Origin: Cytobacillus oceanisediminis
GTDB lineage: Bacteria; Bacillota; Bacilli; Bacillales; Cytobacillaceae
NCBI RefSeq assembly: GCF_003182355.1
Contig: NZ_QGTW01000017.1
Span: 41,350-105,349 of the forward strand
Length of the DNA stretch: 64,000 nucleotides
Direction: 5' to 3'
The stretch's first letter is position 1; each line of letters starts with the position of its first letter. Positions 41,830 through 50,230 of this stretch are shown here, one piece after another. Under the pieces are notes generated by a model. That model was not told the origin of the DNA, searched no databases, and saw only the letters and a program-made list of their open reading frames with translations. A program made the position numbers and the translations under genes.

Positions 41830-42489
41830 ATGATTGCAGATTTAGTCAAAAAACTGAAAATCGCTGGCAATATAAAACTGCTTGTTTTGAATGCGCCTGA
41901 ACCGTATTTAAATAGCAAAGAGCAACTTCCTGAGGATGTTACGGTAGATGAGACTCCGGAAATGGATCAATACCCTTTTGTGCAAGTGTTTGTCAAAAAT
42001 AAAGCCGAGGTTCAGCAATATGCAGGTCAGGCTTTGCATGTAATTGAGTATGACGGACTGTTATGGTTCTGTTATCCGAAAAAATCCTCTTCGATGTTTG
42101 AGGATTTAACAAGAGATGAAGGCTGGGAGCCTGTAAAGGAGGCTGGCTATGCAGGAATTGCGTCAGTCGCTATTGATGAAACCTGGTCGGCTATGCGCTT
42201 CCGTCCTGCTAAGGAGGTAGGGGGCAGCAAGAGAAGAAGTTCTCCGGCAAAAAGTGAAACTCAGTTCAATAAAGGTGAAACGCATAATGATACAGCTTTA
42301 ACAGAAATCATGCAGGAGCTGGAACAGCATACTGAATGCCTTTCCTTTTTCAATTCGCTGGCACCTTCTTACAAACGTTCCTATATCGACTGGATCGCCA
42401 GTGCCAAGCGTGAGGAAACCAAACAGAAGCGAATGAAAGAAATGATTGTGAAGCTTTCAGAAGGGTATAAAAATCCTTACGCTAGGTAA
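41830..42489 (+). CDS. YdeI/OmpD-associated-family protein
   Basis: A 219-residue cytosolic protein in two parts. The N-terminal ~125 residues look like a DUF3052-type domain (ends in MRFRPAKEV). A low-complexity linker follows, then a C-terminal YdeI/OmdA domain (NSLAPSYKRSYIDWIASAKR, then EETKQKRMKEMIVKLSEG). The family is widespread and not biochemically defined. RBS GAGGAG. It follows murF by 21 bases and ends in front of a terminator containing a parS site. Confidence 0.75.
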   Translation: MIADLVKKLKIAGNIKLLVLNAPEPYLNSKEQLPEDVTVDETPEMDQYPFVQVFVKNKAEVQQYAGQALHVIEYDGLLWFCYPKKSSSMFEDLTRDEGWEPVKEAGYAGIASVAIDETWSAMRFRPAKEVGGSKRRSSPAKSETQFNKGETHNDTALTEIMQELEQHTECLSFFNSLAPSYKRSYIDWIASAKREETKQKRMKEMIVKLSEGYKNPYAR

Positions 42490-42518
42490 ATTGGACAAAA
42501 ATGTTATTACAGTTAATA

Positions 42519-42548
42519 AGCCCCTGTTTCACGTGGAACAGGGGTTTG
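42519..42548 (+). terminator. Terminator of the murF-ydeI-like operon
   Basis: AAGCCCCTGTT-tcacgtgg-AACAGGGGTTT. Nearly the whole hairpin is the parS palindrome listed separately. Confidence 0.7.
42525..42540. other. parS site (ParB/Spo0J binding)
   Basis: The 16-mer TGTTTCACGTGGAACA reads TGTTCCACGTGAAACA on the minus strand, which matches the Bacillus parS consensus TGTTNCACGTGAAACA exactly. ParB (Spo0J) loads here, spreads and recruits SMC for chromosome segregation. Confidence 0.88.
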
Positions 42549-42673
42549 AATTATTTTTCTATCGTTCCTTTGATCTAAATCAAGCTCTTGTAATAGGTTT
42601 GATTAGTATGGGAAAAAGGAAAAAGTGTAAAATAGAATGGACTTCATTTTAAAAAAAGAAGGCGGTGCCACGG

Positions 42674-43369
42674 ATGATTGGCTGCATGTGTATACATGGA
42701 TTTACAGGAGCCCCCTATGAAGTGGAGCCCCTTGTTGAATATTTAAAGGAACATACAGACTGGGAGATTGCAGTTCCAACCTTGCCGGGTCACGGGGATG
42801 AATTAAAGCTTAAGGGCATCGCATATCACAAATGGATCGAGCATGCGGAAGAAGAACTAAAAGGGCTTATTGACCGGTGCGAAAAGGTATATGTGGTCGG
42901 TTTTTCAATGGGCGGCCTGATTGCCAGTTATTTAACCGTGCATTATCCTGTAGATAAATTGGTTCTGCTCAGTGCGGCTGCCTATTACGTAAATCCTAAA
43001 CAGCTTTTTTTAGATATTAATGATATGGTAAAGGATGCTTTTCGAGGAAACTTGGCAGACAATGAAATGTTTGTCAGGTACAAAAGAAAAATCAGTGCGA
43101 CACCTATAACAGCCACACTCCAGTTTCGCCGTCTGGTGGCTTCCATTAGGCCTATTCTAAATCAGGTCACCGTACCGACTCTAATCGCGCAAGGGGAAAG
43201 CGATGGCGTTGTTCCTCCCAGAAGTGCACGATACTTATACAATAATATAGGTTCTTCTGCTAAAAAACTGATTTTTTTAAAAGACTCGAAGCATTTAATC
43301 TGCCATAGTGAAGAAAGAGATCAACTCTTTCACGCAATCCTCGAATTTCTTAAGAAAAAGCCGGCATGA
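42674..43369 (+). CDS. Alpha/beta-hydrolase carboxylesterase (Est30-like)
   Basis: A 231-residue serine hydrolase. The oxyanion segment is CIHGFTGAPYEVEPL, the nucleophile elbow VGFSMGGLIAS (Ser ~87), the acid near GESDGVVPP and the histidine in DSKHLICHSEERD. Size and motifs fit the small thermostable carboxylesterase group of Bacilli. ATG 42674 has AAGAAGGCGG eight bases upstream; an in-frame GTG nine bases earlier lies in that site. It precedes cshA, but a 550-base gap separates them. Confidence 0.85.
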   Translation: MIGCMCIHGFTGAPYEVEPLVEYLKEHTDWEIAVPTLPGHGDELKLKGIAYHKWIEHAEEELKGLIDRCEKVYVVGFSMGGLIASYLTVHYPVDKLVLLSAAAYYVNPKQLFLDINDMVKDAFRGNLADNEMFVRYKRKISATPITATLQFRRLVASIRPILNQVTVPTLIAQGESDGVVPPRSARYLYNNIGSSAKKLIFLKDSKHLICHSEERDQLFHAILEFLKKKPA

Positions 43370-43920
43370 TAAGGTTTTCAGCCAGTCGTCAAGTTTGCAT
43401 TGCTTACTTAAAAATGGTAATATTAACACCAAAGTGCCAACAGGAACTTCTTTTGGAAACCCGGACATACTCCAGCAGGAGAATGTCTTTTTTCATTAAA
43501 TACGGAAGTATGCATGCGCAGGAGATTGTGCCTAAGCTATTAAATTTCCTGGCCATGACGTATTTTCGGTTAGGCCGTATTTTATTGAGTGCTATCCATC
43601 TGATTAGGTTAGCCATTCATTTCAAGAGACCTACTTGTCCATAAATCAATTAGGGATTGAATTTACCCACATCCTTTCCTCAAGCGGGTTTCATATTGAG
43701 TGAGACTCTTCTTAGCGAAAATACACCGCACTTTTAAAAAAATAAGAAGGTATAGCTTTCTGAAGCCGGATACTTCCGGCTCAAGGCTCCTTTCAGGGAT
43801 TGCCTAAACTTTTCTTATAATCGTCCGGAAGAGTGCCTCATAGGCCAATTTTCAGGAGAATTCCTGCCTGCAAATATGCGGGAACAAAATTTTTCTATGA
43901 TTAGAAGGAGAATGAATACA
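43370..43920. other. Intergenic region and leader upstream of cshA
   Basis: No gene that I trust. A 92-codon frame (43366-43644) contains a hydrophobic stretch (LLNFLAMTYFRLGRILL) but lacks a ribosome site and known relatives. Downstream are a hairpin GAAGCCGGA-TAC-TTCCGGCTC (43761-43785) and the cshA ribosome site. Long 5' leaders are usual for cshA-type helicase genes. Confidence 0.4.
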
Positions 43921-45396
43921 TTGACAAAGTTTCAAGACTTGGGCATCAGCCCAGCGACGATGAAATCACTAAAACGAATGGGGTTTGAAGAAGCGACTCC
44001 AATCCAGGCCCAAACGATTCCATTGAGCTTAGAAAATAAAGATTTAATTGGCCAGGCGCAAACTGGGACAGGAAAAACGGCTGCTTTTGGTATTCCGATG
44101 ATCGATAAAATTGACAACACGAAGGAATTTATCCAGGGAATCGTGATCGCTCCAACTCGCGAGCTTGCCATTCAAGTATCTGAAGAGCTATATAAAATCG
44201 GCTATGGCAAAAGAACAAAAGTCCTTTCCATTTATGGAGGACAGGATATTAACCGCCAAATTCGCGCATTAAAGAATAAGCCGCATATTATTGTTGGAAC
44301 GCCAGGACGGATTCTGGACCATATCAACCGCAAAACGCTACGCCTTGATCATGTCCACACGGCAATTCTCGATGAAGCGGATGAAATGCTGAATATGGGT
44401 TTCATTGATGACATTGAAGCAATCCTTGCACAGATTCCTGAAGAGCGCCAGACGCTACTTTTCTCGGCAACTATGCCAGCCCCAATCCGCAGAATGGCAG
44501 AGCGTTTCATGAAGGACCCTCAAGTTGTCCGGGTAAAAGCAAAGGAAATGACTGTATCATCTATTGAACAATATTATATTGAAGTTCATGAAAAGAATAA
44601 GTTTGACGTGCTGACAAGGCTATTGGATATCCAATCACCTGAATTGGCGATTGTTTTTGGACGCACCAAGCGCCGCGTTGACGAGCTTGCAGAGGCATTG
44701 AACCTGCGCGGGTACATGGCAGAAGGAATTCACGGAGACTTAAGCCAGGCGAAGCGTATTTCTGTTTTGCGTAAATTTAAGGAAGGCAGCATTGATGTCC
44801 TTGTAGCGACCGATGTTGCCGCTCGCGGATTGGATATTTCCGGCGTGACACATGTATACAATTTTGATATCCCGCAGGATCCTGAAAGCTATGTTCACCG
44901 GATTGGTCGTACAGGACGCGCCGGCAAAACTGGTGTTGCGATGACATTTATCAACCCGCGCGAAAAATCTTATCTGCATGTTGTTGAAAAAACTACGAAA
45001 AGAAAAATGGAACGCATGGATGCTCCAACGCTGGATGAAGCACTTGAAGGCCAACAAAAAGCGGTTATGGATAAAATTCTGCAAACGATTGAAGAAAATA
45101 ACCTTGGCAGCTATAAAGAAGCTGCGGATGAATTGCTTGCCCAGAAGGACGCTTCAACAGTTGTTCAGGCTGTACTGAAAATGCTGACAAAAGAACCGGA
45201 TACAACTCCTGTTAGGCTAACAGAAGAAAAGCCGCTTCCAGCCAAGCGTGACCGAAAGCCTAACGACCGCAGCCGCGGCGGCTACGGCGGAAGAGGCAGA
45301 CAAGGAGGCCAAAAAGGATCCTACAAATCCCGCCAAGGCCACACTGGAAAACGCCATAATAACAACAACCGATCAAACAGCAATAGCTATCGGTAA
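43921..45396 (+). CDS. cshA: DEAD-box ATP-dependent RNA helicase CshA
   Basis: A 491-residue helicase for RNA turnover and ribosome assembly in the cold. Domain 1: Q motif (FEEATPIQAQTIP), AQTGTGKT, PTRELA, TPGR, DEAD, SAT. Domain 2: IVFGRTKRRVDELAE, ARGLDI, HRIGRTGRAGK. The C-terminal tail is basic and Gly/Arg-rich (RSRGGYGGRGRQGG) for RNA binding. The start is TTG 43921 (encodes TKFQDLG, aligning with CshA starts), ten bases after AAGGAG; an ATG at 43912 is too close to the site. In B. subtilis it lies in the same order. Confidence 0.93.
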   Translation: MTKFQDLGISPATMKSLKRMGFEEATPIQAQTIPLSLENKDLIGQAQTGTGKTAAFGIPMIDKIDNTKEFIQGIVIAPTRELAIQVSEELYKIGYGKRTKVLSIYGGQDINRQIRALKNKPHIIVGTPGRILDHINRKTLRLDHVHTAILDEADEMLNMGFIDDIEAILAQIPEERQTLLFSATMPAPIRRMAERFMKDPQVVRVKAKEMTVSSIEQYYIEVHEKNKFDVLTRLLDIQSPELAIVFGRTKRRVDELAEALNLRGYMAEGIHGDLSQAKRISVLRKFKEGSIDVLVATDVAARGLDISGVTHVYNFDIPQDPESYVHRIGRTGRAGKTGVAMTFINPREKSYLHVVEKTTKRKMERMDAPTLDEALEGQQKAVMDKILQTIEENNLGSYKEAADELLAQKDASTVVQAVLKMLTKEPDTTPVRLTEEKPLPAKRDRKPNDRSRGGYGGRGRQGGQKGSYKSRQGHTGKRHNNNNRSNSNSYR

Positions 45397-45401
45397 ATTT
45401 G

Positions 45402-45429
45402 AGGGAGCAGAGTTTCTGCTCTCTTTTTT
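45402..45429 (+). terminator. Terminator of cshA
   Basis: AGGGAGCAG/CTGCTCTCT with a short loop and T6. Confidence 0.8.
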
Positions 45430-45557
45430 GCTGGGGAAAAGGTCTCCGGTGAGGAGTGGCAAATCAGTTTTCCGTTATTACCTGACAAGCCTTTTAGAGT
45501 AATTTCTCCCCCCGGCCGTACATACTAAGAAAAACGCCGGTACAGGAGGAGCCAAAC

Positions 45558-46520
45558 ATGACGATTGTACGCCTTGGATATGTTGCAATGAGCATGAATT
45601 TAAAAAACGCTTCGCCCTCGCAAACGATGACGTTCAAACAATTTTCTGCAATCAAGGATCGGGAAGCGGCCATTGGCAGGCTTGAGCGGATTGCAGTTTC
45701 TAACCTGGAGAATTGTCTCCGCTTGCTGAAGCATAATAACGCTCATGATATTCATTTTTTTCGGCTCAGCTCCCGTTTAATTCCGCTTGCCAATCATGAG
45801 GAATTGTCTGATTGGAAGTTTATGCGCCCTCTTAAAGGGGCTTTATCCCAAATCGGGGACTTTTTAGAGGAGCATCAGATGAGGGTCGATTTTCACCCGG
45901 ACCATTTTGTCCTGCTTAATACACCAAAAGTGGATACGCTGAATATGTCCATTAAAACGTTAGCCATGCATGAGGCGCTGTTAAAAGGAATGCGGGTTGA
46001 TCCGGCTCATCGTTGTGTTCTCCACATAGGCGGCGGTTATGAGGATAAAGAAAAGGCTCTGGAGCAGTTTATACATAATTGGGGGTTCACGCCAGCCAGC
46101 ATTCAGCAAATGATTATCCTCGAGAACGATGATACGACCTTTACGCTTGATGACACCTTGTATCTTTGTGAAAAACTTGGAATTCCGCTTGTTTTTGATT
46201 ACCATCACCATCAGGCAAACTTTCAGAACGGCAACTGGATTGATCAGTGGGAGAGGGCTGCTGCTACATGGGATCATTCCGAACTTCCTGTGAAAATGCA
46301 TATCTCCAGCCCGAAATCGGATAAGGATTTCAGGGCCCATGCCGATTATGTTGACTCTGAAATGTTCATGGAGTTCCTTCAGAATATAAAAGGCTCAGTG
46401 CCGGAAATCCATTGTATGATTGAAGCGAAGATGAAGGACAGTGCATTATTTCAGCTGGCTGAAGACTTAAGGACGAAACATAGCCTTAAATTTATCGACC
46501 AATCGAGCTTTGAAATTTAA
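45558..46520 (+). CDS. uvsE: UV DNA damage endonuclease UvsE
   Basis: A 320-residue TIM-barrel endonuclease that nicks 5' to UV photoproducts. Characteristic sequences are RLGYVAMSMNLKNASPSQTMT at the start, FFRLSSRLIPLANHEEL, FHPDHFVLLNTP, HIGGGYEDKEKALEQF, LENDDTTFTLDDTLYLC and FDYHHHQAN, several providing metal ligands. RBS AGGAGG, ATG. In sporulating Bacilli UvsE often has a spore-protection role. Position between cshA and ydbS is conserved. Confidence 0.93.
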   Translation: MTIVRLGYVAMSMNLKNASPSQTMTFKQFSAIKDREAAIGRLERIAVSNLENCLRLLKHNNAHDIHFFRLSSRLIPLANHEELSDWKFMRPLKGALSQIGDFLEEHQMRVDFHPDHFVLLNTPKVDTLNMSIKTLAMHEALLKGMRVDPAHRCVLHIGGGYEDKEKALEQFIHNWGFTPASIQQMIILENDDTTFTLDDTLYLCEKLGIPLVFDYHHHQANFQNGNWIDQWERAAATWDHSELPVKMHISSPKSDKDFRAHADYVDSEMFMEFLQNIKGSVPEIHCMIEAKMKDSALFQLAEDLRTKHSLKFIDQSSFEI

Positions 46521-46617
46521 GCAAATGCCCTGCACTTTTTTCATAAAAGGGAGACACTTCTTTTGGGTGTCATGTATACTAATAACAGTGATATTTTGGA
46601 ATTTCAGGGGGTACTAC

Positions 46618-47097
46618 ATGATTACAGAGCCGCATAAAAGGATCCCGGCGCGGGGGCTGCTTGCGTGGAGAATCTCCGGCACGATCCACTCTGTATTTCC
46701 TTTGCTTTTATCAGGGGGAATCATTGCTTTAGCCATCCTATTCGATTGGCCTATCTGGGTGATTGGGGCTGCCCTGATGTTTTTTTCTGCCTATGCCTAT
46801 TTTGTAATCACGGTCATTCCTGCTTTAAGGTGGAAGAGATGGAGATATGAGGTTCGGGAAAATGAAATTGAACTTAAGCGTGGAATTTTTGTTATTAAAA
46901 GGACGCTTGTCCCGATGATTCGGGTACAGCATGTAGACACAAGGCAAGGGCCCATTTTGAGAAAGTATCGGCTGGCAACTGTGACAATATCCACTGCTGC
47001 TACAGTCCATGAGATTCCTGCGTTGGATGTGGAGGAAGCAGAGGAGCTTCGTTTTTTCATTTCTCAATTGGCAAGGGTTGCAGATGATGATGTCTAA
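46618..47097 (+). CDS. ydbS: YdbS: membrane PH-domain protein (bPH_2)
   Basis: A 159-residue membrane protein: two hydrophobic segments (~20-70), then one bacterial PH-like domain (RYEVRENEIELKRGIFVIKRTLVPMIRVQHVDTRQGPI). YdbS and YdbT act together and confer resistance to some antimicrobial compounds in Bacillus; mechanism unclear. Start ATG 46618 follows GGGGG; the long N-terminal extension in frame is not real. Overlaps ydbT by 14 bases. Confidence 0.85.
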   Translation: MITEPHKRIPARGLLAWRISGTIHSVFPLLLSGGIIALAILFDWPIWVIGAALMFFSAYAYFVITVIPALRWKRWRYEVRENEIELKRGIFVIKRTLVPMIRVQHVDTRQGPILRKYRLATVTISTAATVHEIPALDVEEAEELRFFISQLARVADDDV

Positions 47098-48568
47098 TCC
47101 AAAAAGGCTTCATCCCATATCTGCGGTAGCCAATTTCCTTAAGCAGCTAAAGGAATTAATTGTCCCGTTTTTAATCTTTGTGGTTTTCGGAAGCAGGGGA
47201 GGAAACGGCGAAGTGTTTCAGCTGGTTATTACAGCTGGGGTTGTTATAGCCGTGTTTATCATCGGAGTCCTATCCTGGCTAAGGTATACCTATAGGCTGG
47301 AGGAAGGGGAGCTCCGGATTGAGTATGGTATTTTAGTCAGAAAGAAAAGGTATATCCCGTTTGAACGAATTCAAAGTCTGGACTTATCTGAAGGACTGCT
47401 GCAGAGGCCTTTCGGGCTTGTGAAGATGAAAGTGGAAACCGCTGGTTCGAGCGGTGCCGGAGATGCAGAAGCGGTGCTGACCGCTATTTCCAGGAAAGAT
47501 GCTGATTATATTCAACAGGCATTTTCGACGGCCAAAAAAAGACCCTCAGAAAACCGTAATAAATTAGAATCGGCAGCAGCAAGGCCGAAAGTCATTTATA
47601 AAATCTCAGCGGGTGAGCTTCTTCTTCTTGCTTCAACCTCAGGTGGAGTGGGAGTCGTCCTTTCGGCAGTGTTTGCTTTCATTTTTCAATTTGAAGAAAT
47701 TATTCCTTATGAAAAAGTTTTTGCAGGACTGGAAGGGTTCATGGCAAACGGCATCATTTTTGTGAGCATTCTTGTCTTTATCGGCTTTTTACTTGCATGG
47801 ATTATCGCCCTTGTAGGATCGATGATAAAGTATGCCGGCTTCACACTGAAAAAAACAGAAAAGGAATTAATCATAACCAGAGGTTTACTGGAGAAAAGGC
47901 AAATTACCATTCCGCTGCACCGCATCCAGGCTATTCAAATCAGTGAGAATCTTATAAGGCAGCCGATTGGTTTAGCCACTGTTTATATCGAAAGTGCCGG
48001 CGGTTCCATTGAAGATAGTGATAGCGCCCGCGTCATGGCTTTGCCAATTGTTAAAAGAAGCAGAATCGCTGGATTGCTAAAATCACATTTGCCTGATTAC
48101 GAACTTCAGCCAGGATTTTTCAAAGCCCCCAAAAGAGCACTCAATAGGTATATATGGAGGGGGCTTCTGGTGGTAATGCCGTTTATCATTGCTCCAATTA
48201 TTTTTTTCAGGCCGTGGGGATACCTCTCTCTGCTGCTGCTGATCATCTCAATTATCTGGTCGTATCTTAAGTACAAAGATGCGGGCTGGGATATAAGTTC
48301 ACATCAGCTTGCTCTCAGGTATCGCGGTATAGTCAGGACGACAGTATTTATGAGGAAGAATCGGATCCAGTCTCTTACGATGAGCGAAAGCTTCTTTCAG
48401 AAAAGGCGGAATCTGGCTACCATTGAAGCGGCGGTCATGTCTGGGACGGGGGGAACAGGCGGAACGGTGCTTGATCTTGATCGAAATGATGTATGTGCCA
48501 TATATAAATGGTACTCCTATACAAGCTTGAACGGAAATACTCCTTTACAAAAAGAAAAGCGCCCATGA
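47084..48568 (+). CDS. ydbT: YdbT: membrane protein with three PH-like domains
   Basis: A 494-residue membrane protein carrying about three bPH_2 domains, each preceded by a pair of hydrophobic helices. Domain markers are YRLEEGELRIEYGILVRKKR, TLKKTEKELIITRGLLEKRQ and DISSHQLALRYRGIVRTTVF, all followed by IQSL/IQAI strands. It pairs with YdbS as in B. subtilis. Three consecutive ATG codons (47084, 47087, 47090) follow AAGGG; I chose the first. Its stop lies in a terminator hairpin. Confidence 0.87.
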   Translation: MMMSNPKRLHPISAVANFLKQLKELIVPFLIFVVFGSRGGNGEVFQLVITAGVVIAVFIIGVLSWLRYTYRLEEGELRIEYGILVRKKRYIPFERIQSLDLSEGLLQRPFGLVKMKVETAGSSGAGDAEAVLTAISRKDADYIQQAFSTAKKRPSENRNKLESAAARPKVIYKISAGELLLLASTSGGVGVVLSAVFAFIFQFEEIIPYEKVFAGLEGFMANGIIFVSILVFIGFLLAWIIALVGSMIKYAGFTLKKTEKELIITRGLLEKRQITIPLHRIQAIQISENLIRQPIGLATVYIESAGGSIEDSDSARVMALPIVKRSRIAGLLKSHLPDYELQPGFFKAPKRALNRYIWRGLLVVMPFIIAPIIFFRPWGYLSLLLLIISIIWSYLKYKDAGWDISSHQLALRYRGIVRTTVFMRKNRIQSLTMSESFFQKRRNLATIEAAVMSGTGGTGGTVLDLDRNDVCAIYKWYSYTSLNGNTPLQKEKRP

Positions 48569-48579
48569 GCGCTTTTTTT
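48555..48579 (+). terminator. Terminator of ydbST
   Basis: AAAAGCGC-ccatga-GCGCTTTTTTT, overlapping the ydbT stop. Confidence 0.75.
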
Positions 48580-48644
48580 ATAGTATCAGAATTTAATCTT
48601 TGAATTTAGATAACTGCCCAGCTCCGGCGCCTCCGCTTTTCTTA

Positions 48645-49370
48645 TTACCTTGCAAGAAACCCCAGGATAGCCAGCAGCAAAATCACCCCCCAAAGAATTA
48701 GCCTGGAAGCTGGTAACCCTTTTAGAGAAGGACGCAATCGGGATATTCTTCTAGGATGCGGTATTCCTGATGCCATAGATGGACGTCCTTTCGAAAGGAA
48801 AGCAGCACCGATCAGGAACCCGGCAATAAGCCCGAAAATATGGGCTGTTACATTGATGTTTGGCTGCAAAAAGGTCATGATCACACCAATTACGGTAATG
48901 GTGAGTATGATTTGCGAGTTTTCCCTTGATAAAAGGTCTTTCCGGAAGATTATGACCGCCGCAAAGTAGCCGAATAAACCAAATATAGCTCCGCTTGCCC
49001 CAACATGTATATATGTCATAGGTTCCAAAAGGAGTGTGGCGATGTTAGCTGCCACCCCGGCTGTAACATATAGAAAGATGAATTTTGTTTTCCCGAGTAT
49101 CCGTTCCAGAGCGGGACCAAATAGAACAAGTGAAAAGCTGTTAAATAGAACATGGGGAAATCCGCTATGCAAAATCATTGGGGTGAAAAGGCGCCAATAT
49201 TCACCCTGGATGATATATAGATTGACTCCCGCGAGTTTTTCAAATATCAGCGCATTGGGAAAAATGGGAATGACCGTTAATAAATAGAGTAAGATATGGA
49301 TAAAAATGATGGCGGAAACAACAGGGTATAAGCGAATAAATTCTTTTAAGCTTTCCGTTCTCGTAAACAT
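48645..49370 (-). CDS. ydcA: Rhomboid-family intramembrane serine protease (YdcA)
   Basis: A 241-residue membrane protease with six to seven helices. The catalytic serine is in GASGAIFGLFGY (~residue 130) and the histidine in NVTAHIFGLIAGFLIG; the asparagine of the oxyanion site lies in HVLFNSFSL. Helices and motifs make it an active rhomboid. The C-terminus adds a basic linker and one hydrophobic segment. ATG with GGAGGATA upstream. It is convergent to ydbT, as in B. subtilis. Near its 3' end (48616-48640) is a fragment resembling the CAGCTTCAGCGCCT element. Confidence 0.87.
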   Translation of the reverse strand: MFTRTESLKEFIRLYPVVSAIIFIHILLYLLTVIPIFPNALIFEKLAGVNLYIIQGEYWRLFTPMILHSGFPHVLFNSFSLVLFGPALERILGKTKFIFLYVTAGVAANIATLLLEPMTYIHVGASGAIFGLFGYFAAVIIFRKDLLSRENSQIILTITVIGVIMTFLQPNINVTAHIFGLIAGFLIGAAFLSKGRPSMASGIPHPRRISRLRPSLKGLPASRLILWGVILLLAILGFLAR

Positions 49371-49570
49371 AGGTATCCTCCATTATTTTGGGTTGATAGG
49401 TTCTTATATTTTCATCATAGCCTGAAAAGGCAGTTTTCAGCATGCGATAACCCTTGTTCATGTGAGTAAAGCGTCTGCATAGGCCAGTAACAAGGTCCTT
49501 GTGTGTACATATCCAAGCTTCTACTGTATTCTTTATGCAACAAATAATCTAATTAGAAGGAAGATGAGTG

Positions 49571-49924
49571 ATGATTTCCGGTATTGGGGTAGATATGACT
49601 GAACTTGACCGTATCCGAAAAATAATAGCCAGGCAGGGTCGGTTTCCTGAGCGGATTCTGACTTCGAAGGAGATGGCTGTGTATAATAGCTTGCCAGAAA
49701 AAAGGCGTGCCGAATATCTTGCCGGGAGGTTTGCTGCGAAAGAGGCTTTCTCCAAAGCGGCCGGAACCGGGATTGGCGAGAAGCTTTCTTTTCAGGATAT
49801 TGAAATTGAAAAGGATGAACTGGGCAAGCCATTTATTTCGAAGCCTTTTAAAAAAGGTGTCCATCTGTCAATCTCTCACAGCAGAGAGTATGCTGTTGCT
49901 CAGGTGGTGATAGAAAGAGCTTAA
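49571..49924 (+). CDS. acpS: Holo-[acyl-carrier-protein] synthase
   Basis: A 117-residue phosphopantetheinyl transferase that activates acyl carrier protein. GIGVDMTELDRI (Asp8) and GRFAAKEAFSKAAGTGIG (Glu58) are the magnesium sites; HLSISHSREYAVA closes. The start ATG 49571 follows AAGGAAG; an in-frame GTG just before (49568) is possible. A dispersed element separates it from ydcC. Confidence 0.93.
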   Translation: MISGIGVDMTELDRIRKIIARQGRFPERILTSKEMAVYNSLPEKRRAEYLAGRFAAKEAFSKAAGTGIGEKLSFQDIEIEKDELGKPFISKPFKKGVHLSISHSREYAVAQVVIERA

Positions 49925-49952
49925 GAATTTGGCTATGATTTGATTCTGGCCC

Positions 49953-50084
49953 CTGGTGTTTGGAGCGGAAGGCACGAGACTCAAGCGGGAGAAGTGTGTC
50001 AAAAGGAGACCCGCAGGCGCGTTATGCGCCAAGGAGCGTCGGACCGCCCGCAGTTCGCTGAGTGCCTGGAGCGGAAATTAACAG
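49953..50084. repeat. 132-bp dispersed non-coding element, copy 2 (reverse orientation)
   Basis: Reverse-orientation relative of 1707-1838, with ends CTGGTGTTTGGAGCGGAAGG and GGAGCGGAAATTAACAG and the internal CCGCCCGCAGTTCGCTGAG. Same 132-base length. It fills most of the 300-base gap between acpS and ydcC. Confidence 0.65.
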
Positions 50085-50230
50085 CAATTAACAGAGGCAA
50101 GAAATTCAAAAAGCTTGTCATTCCCCCTAGCATATTCCCTAAGGTTGTCTCATATATTCATAGTGCGATAGGAGAGACAGGCCAAATGGATTGGCCGTTC
50201 TCACTGAAATGAGACAAAGGGGCTGAAGGA

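Noticed and set aside
48612..48642. Third copy of the CAGCTTCAGCGCCT element
   Set aside because: Only ~20 bases match (CAGCTCCGGCGCCTCCGC); a remnant at most.
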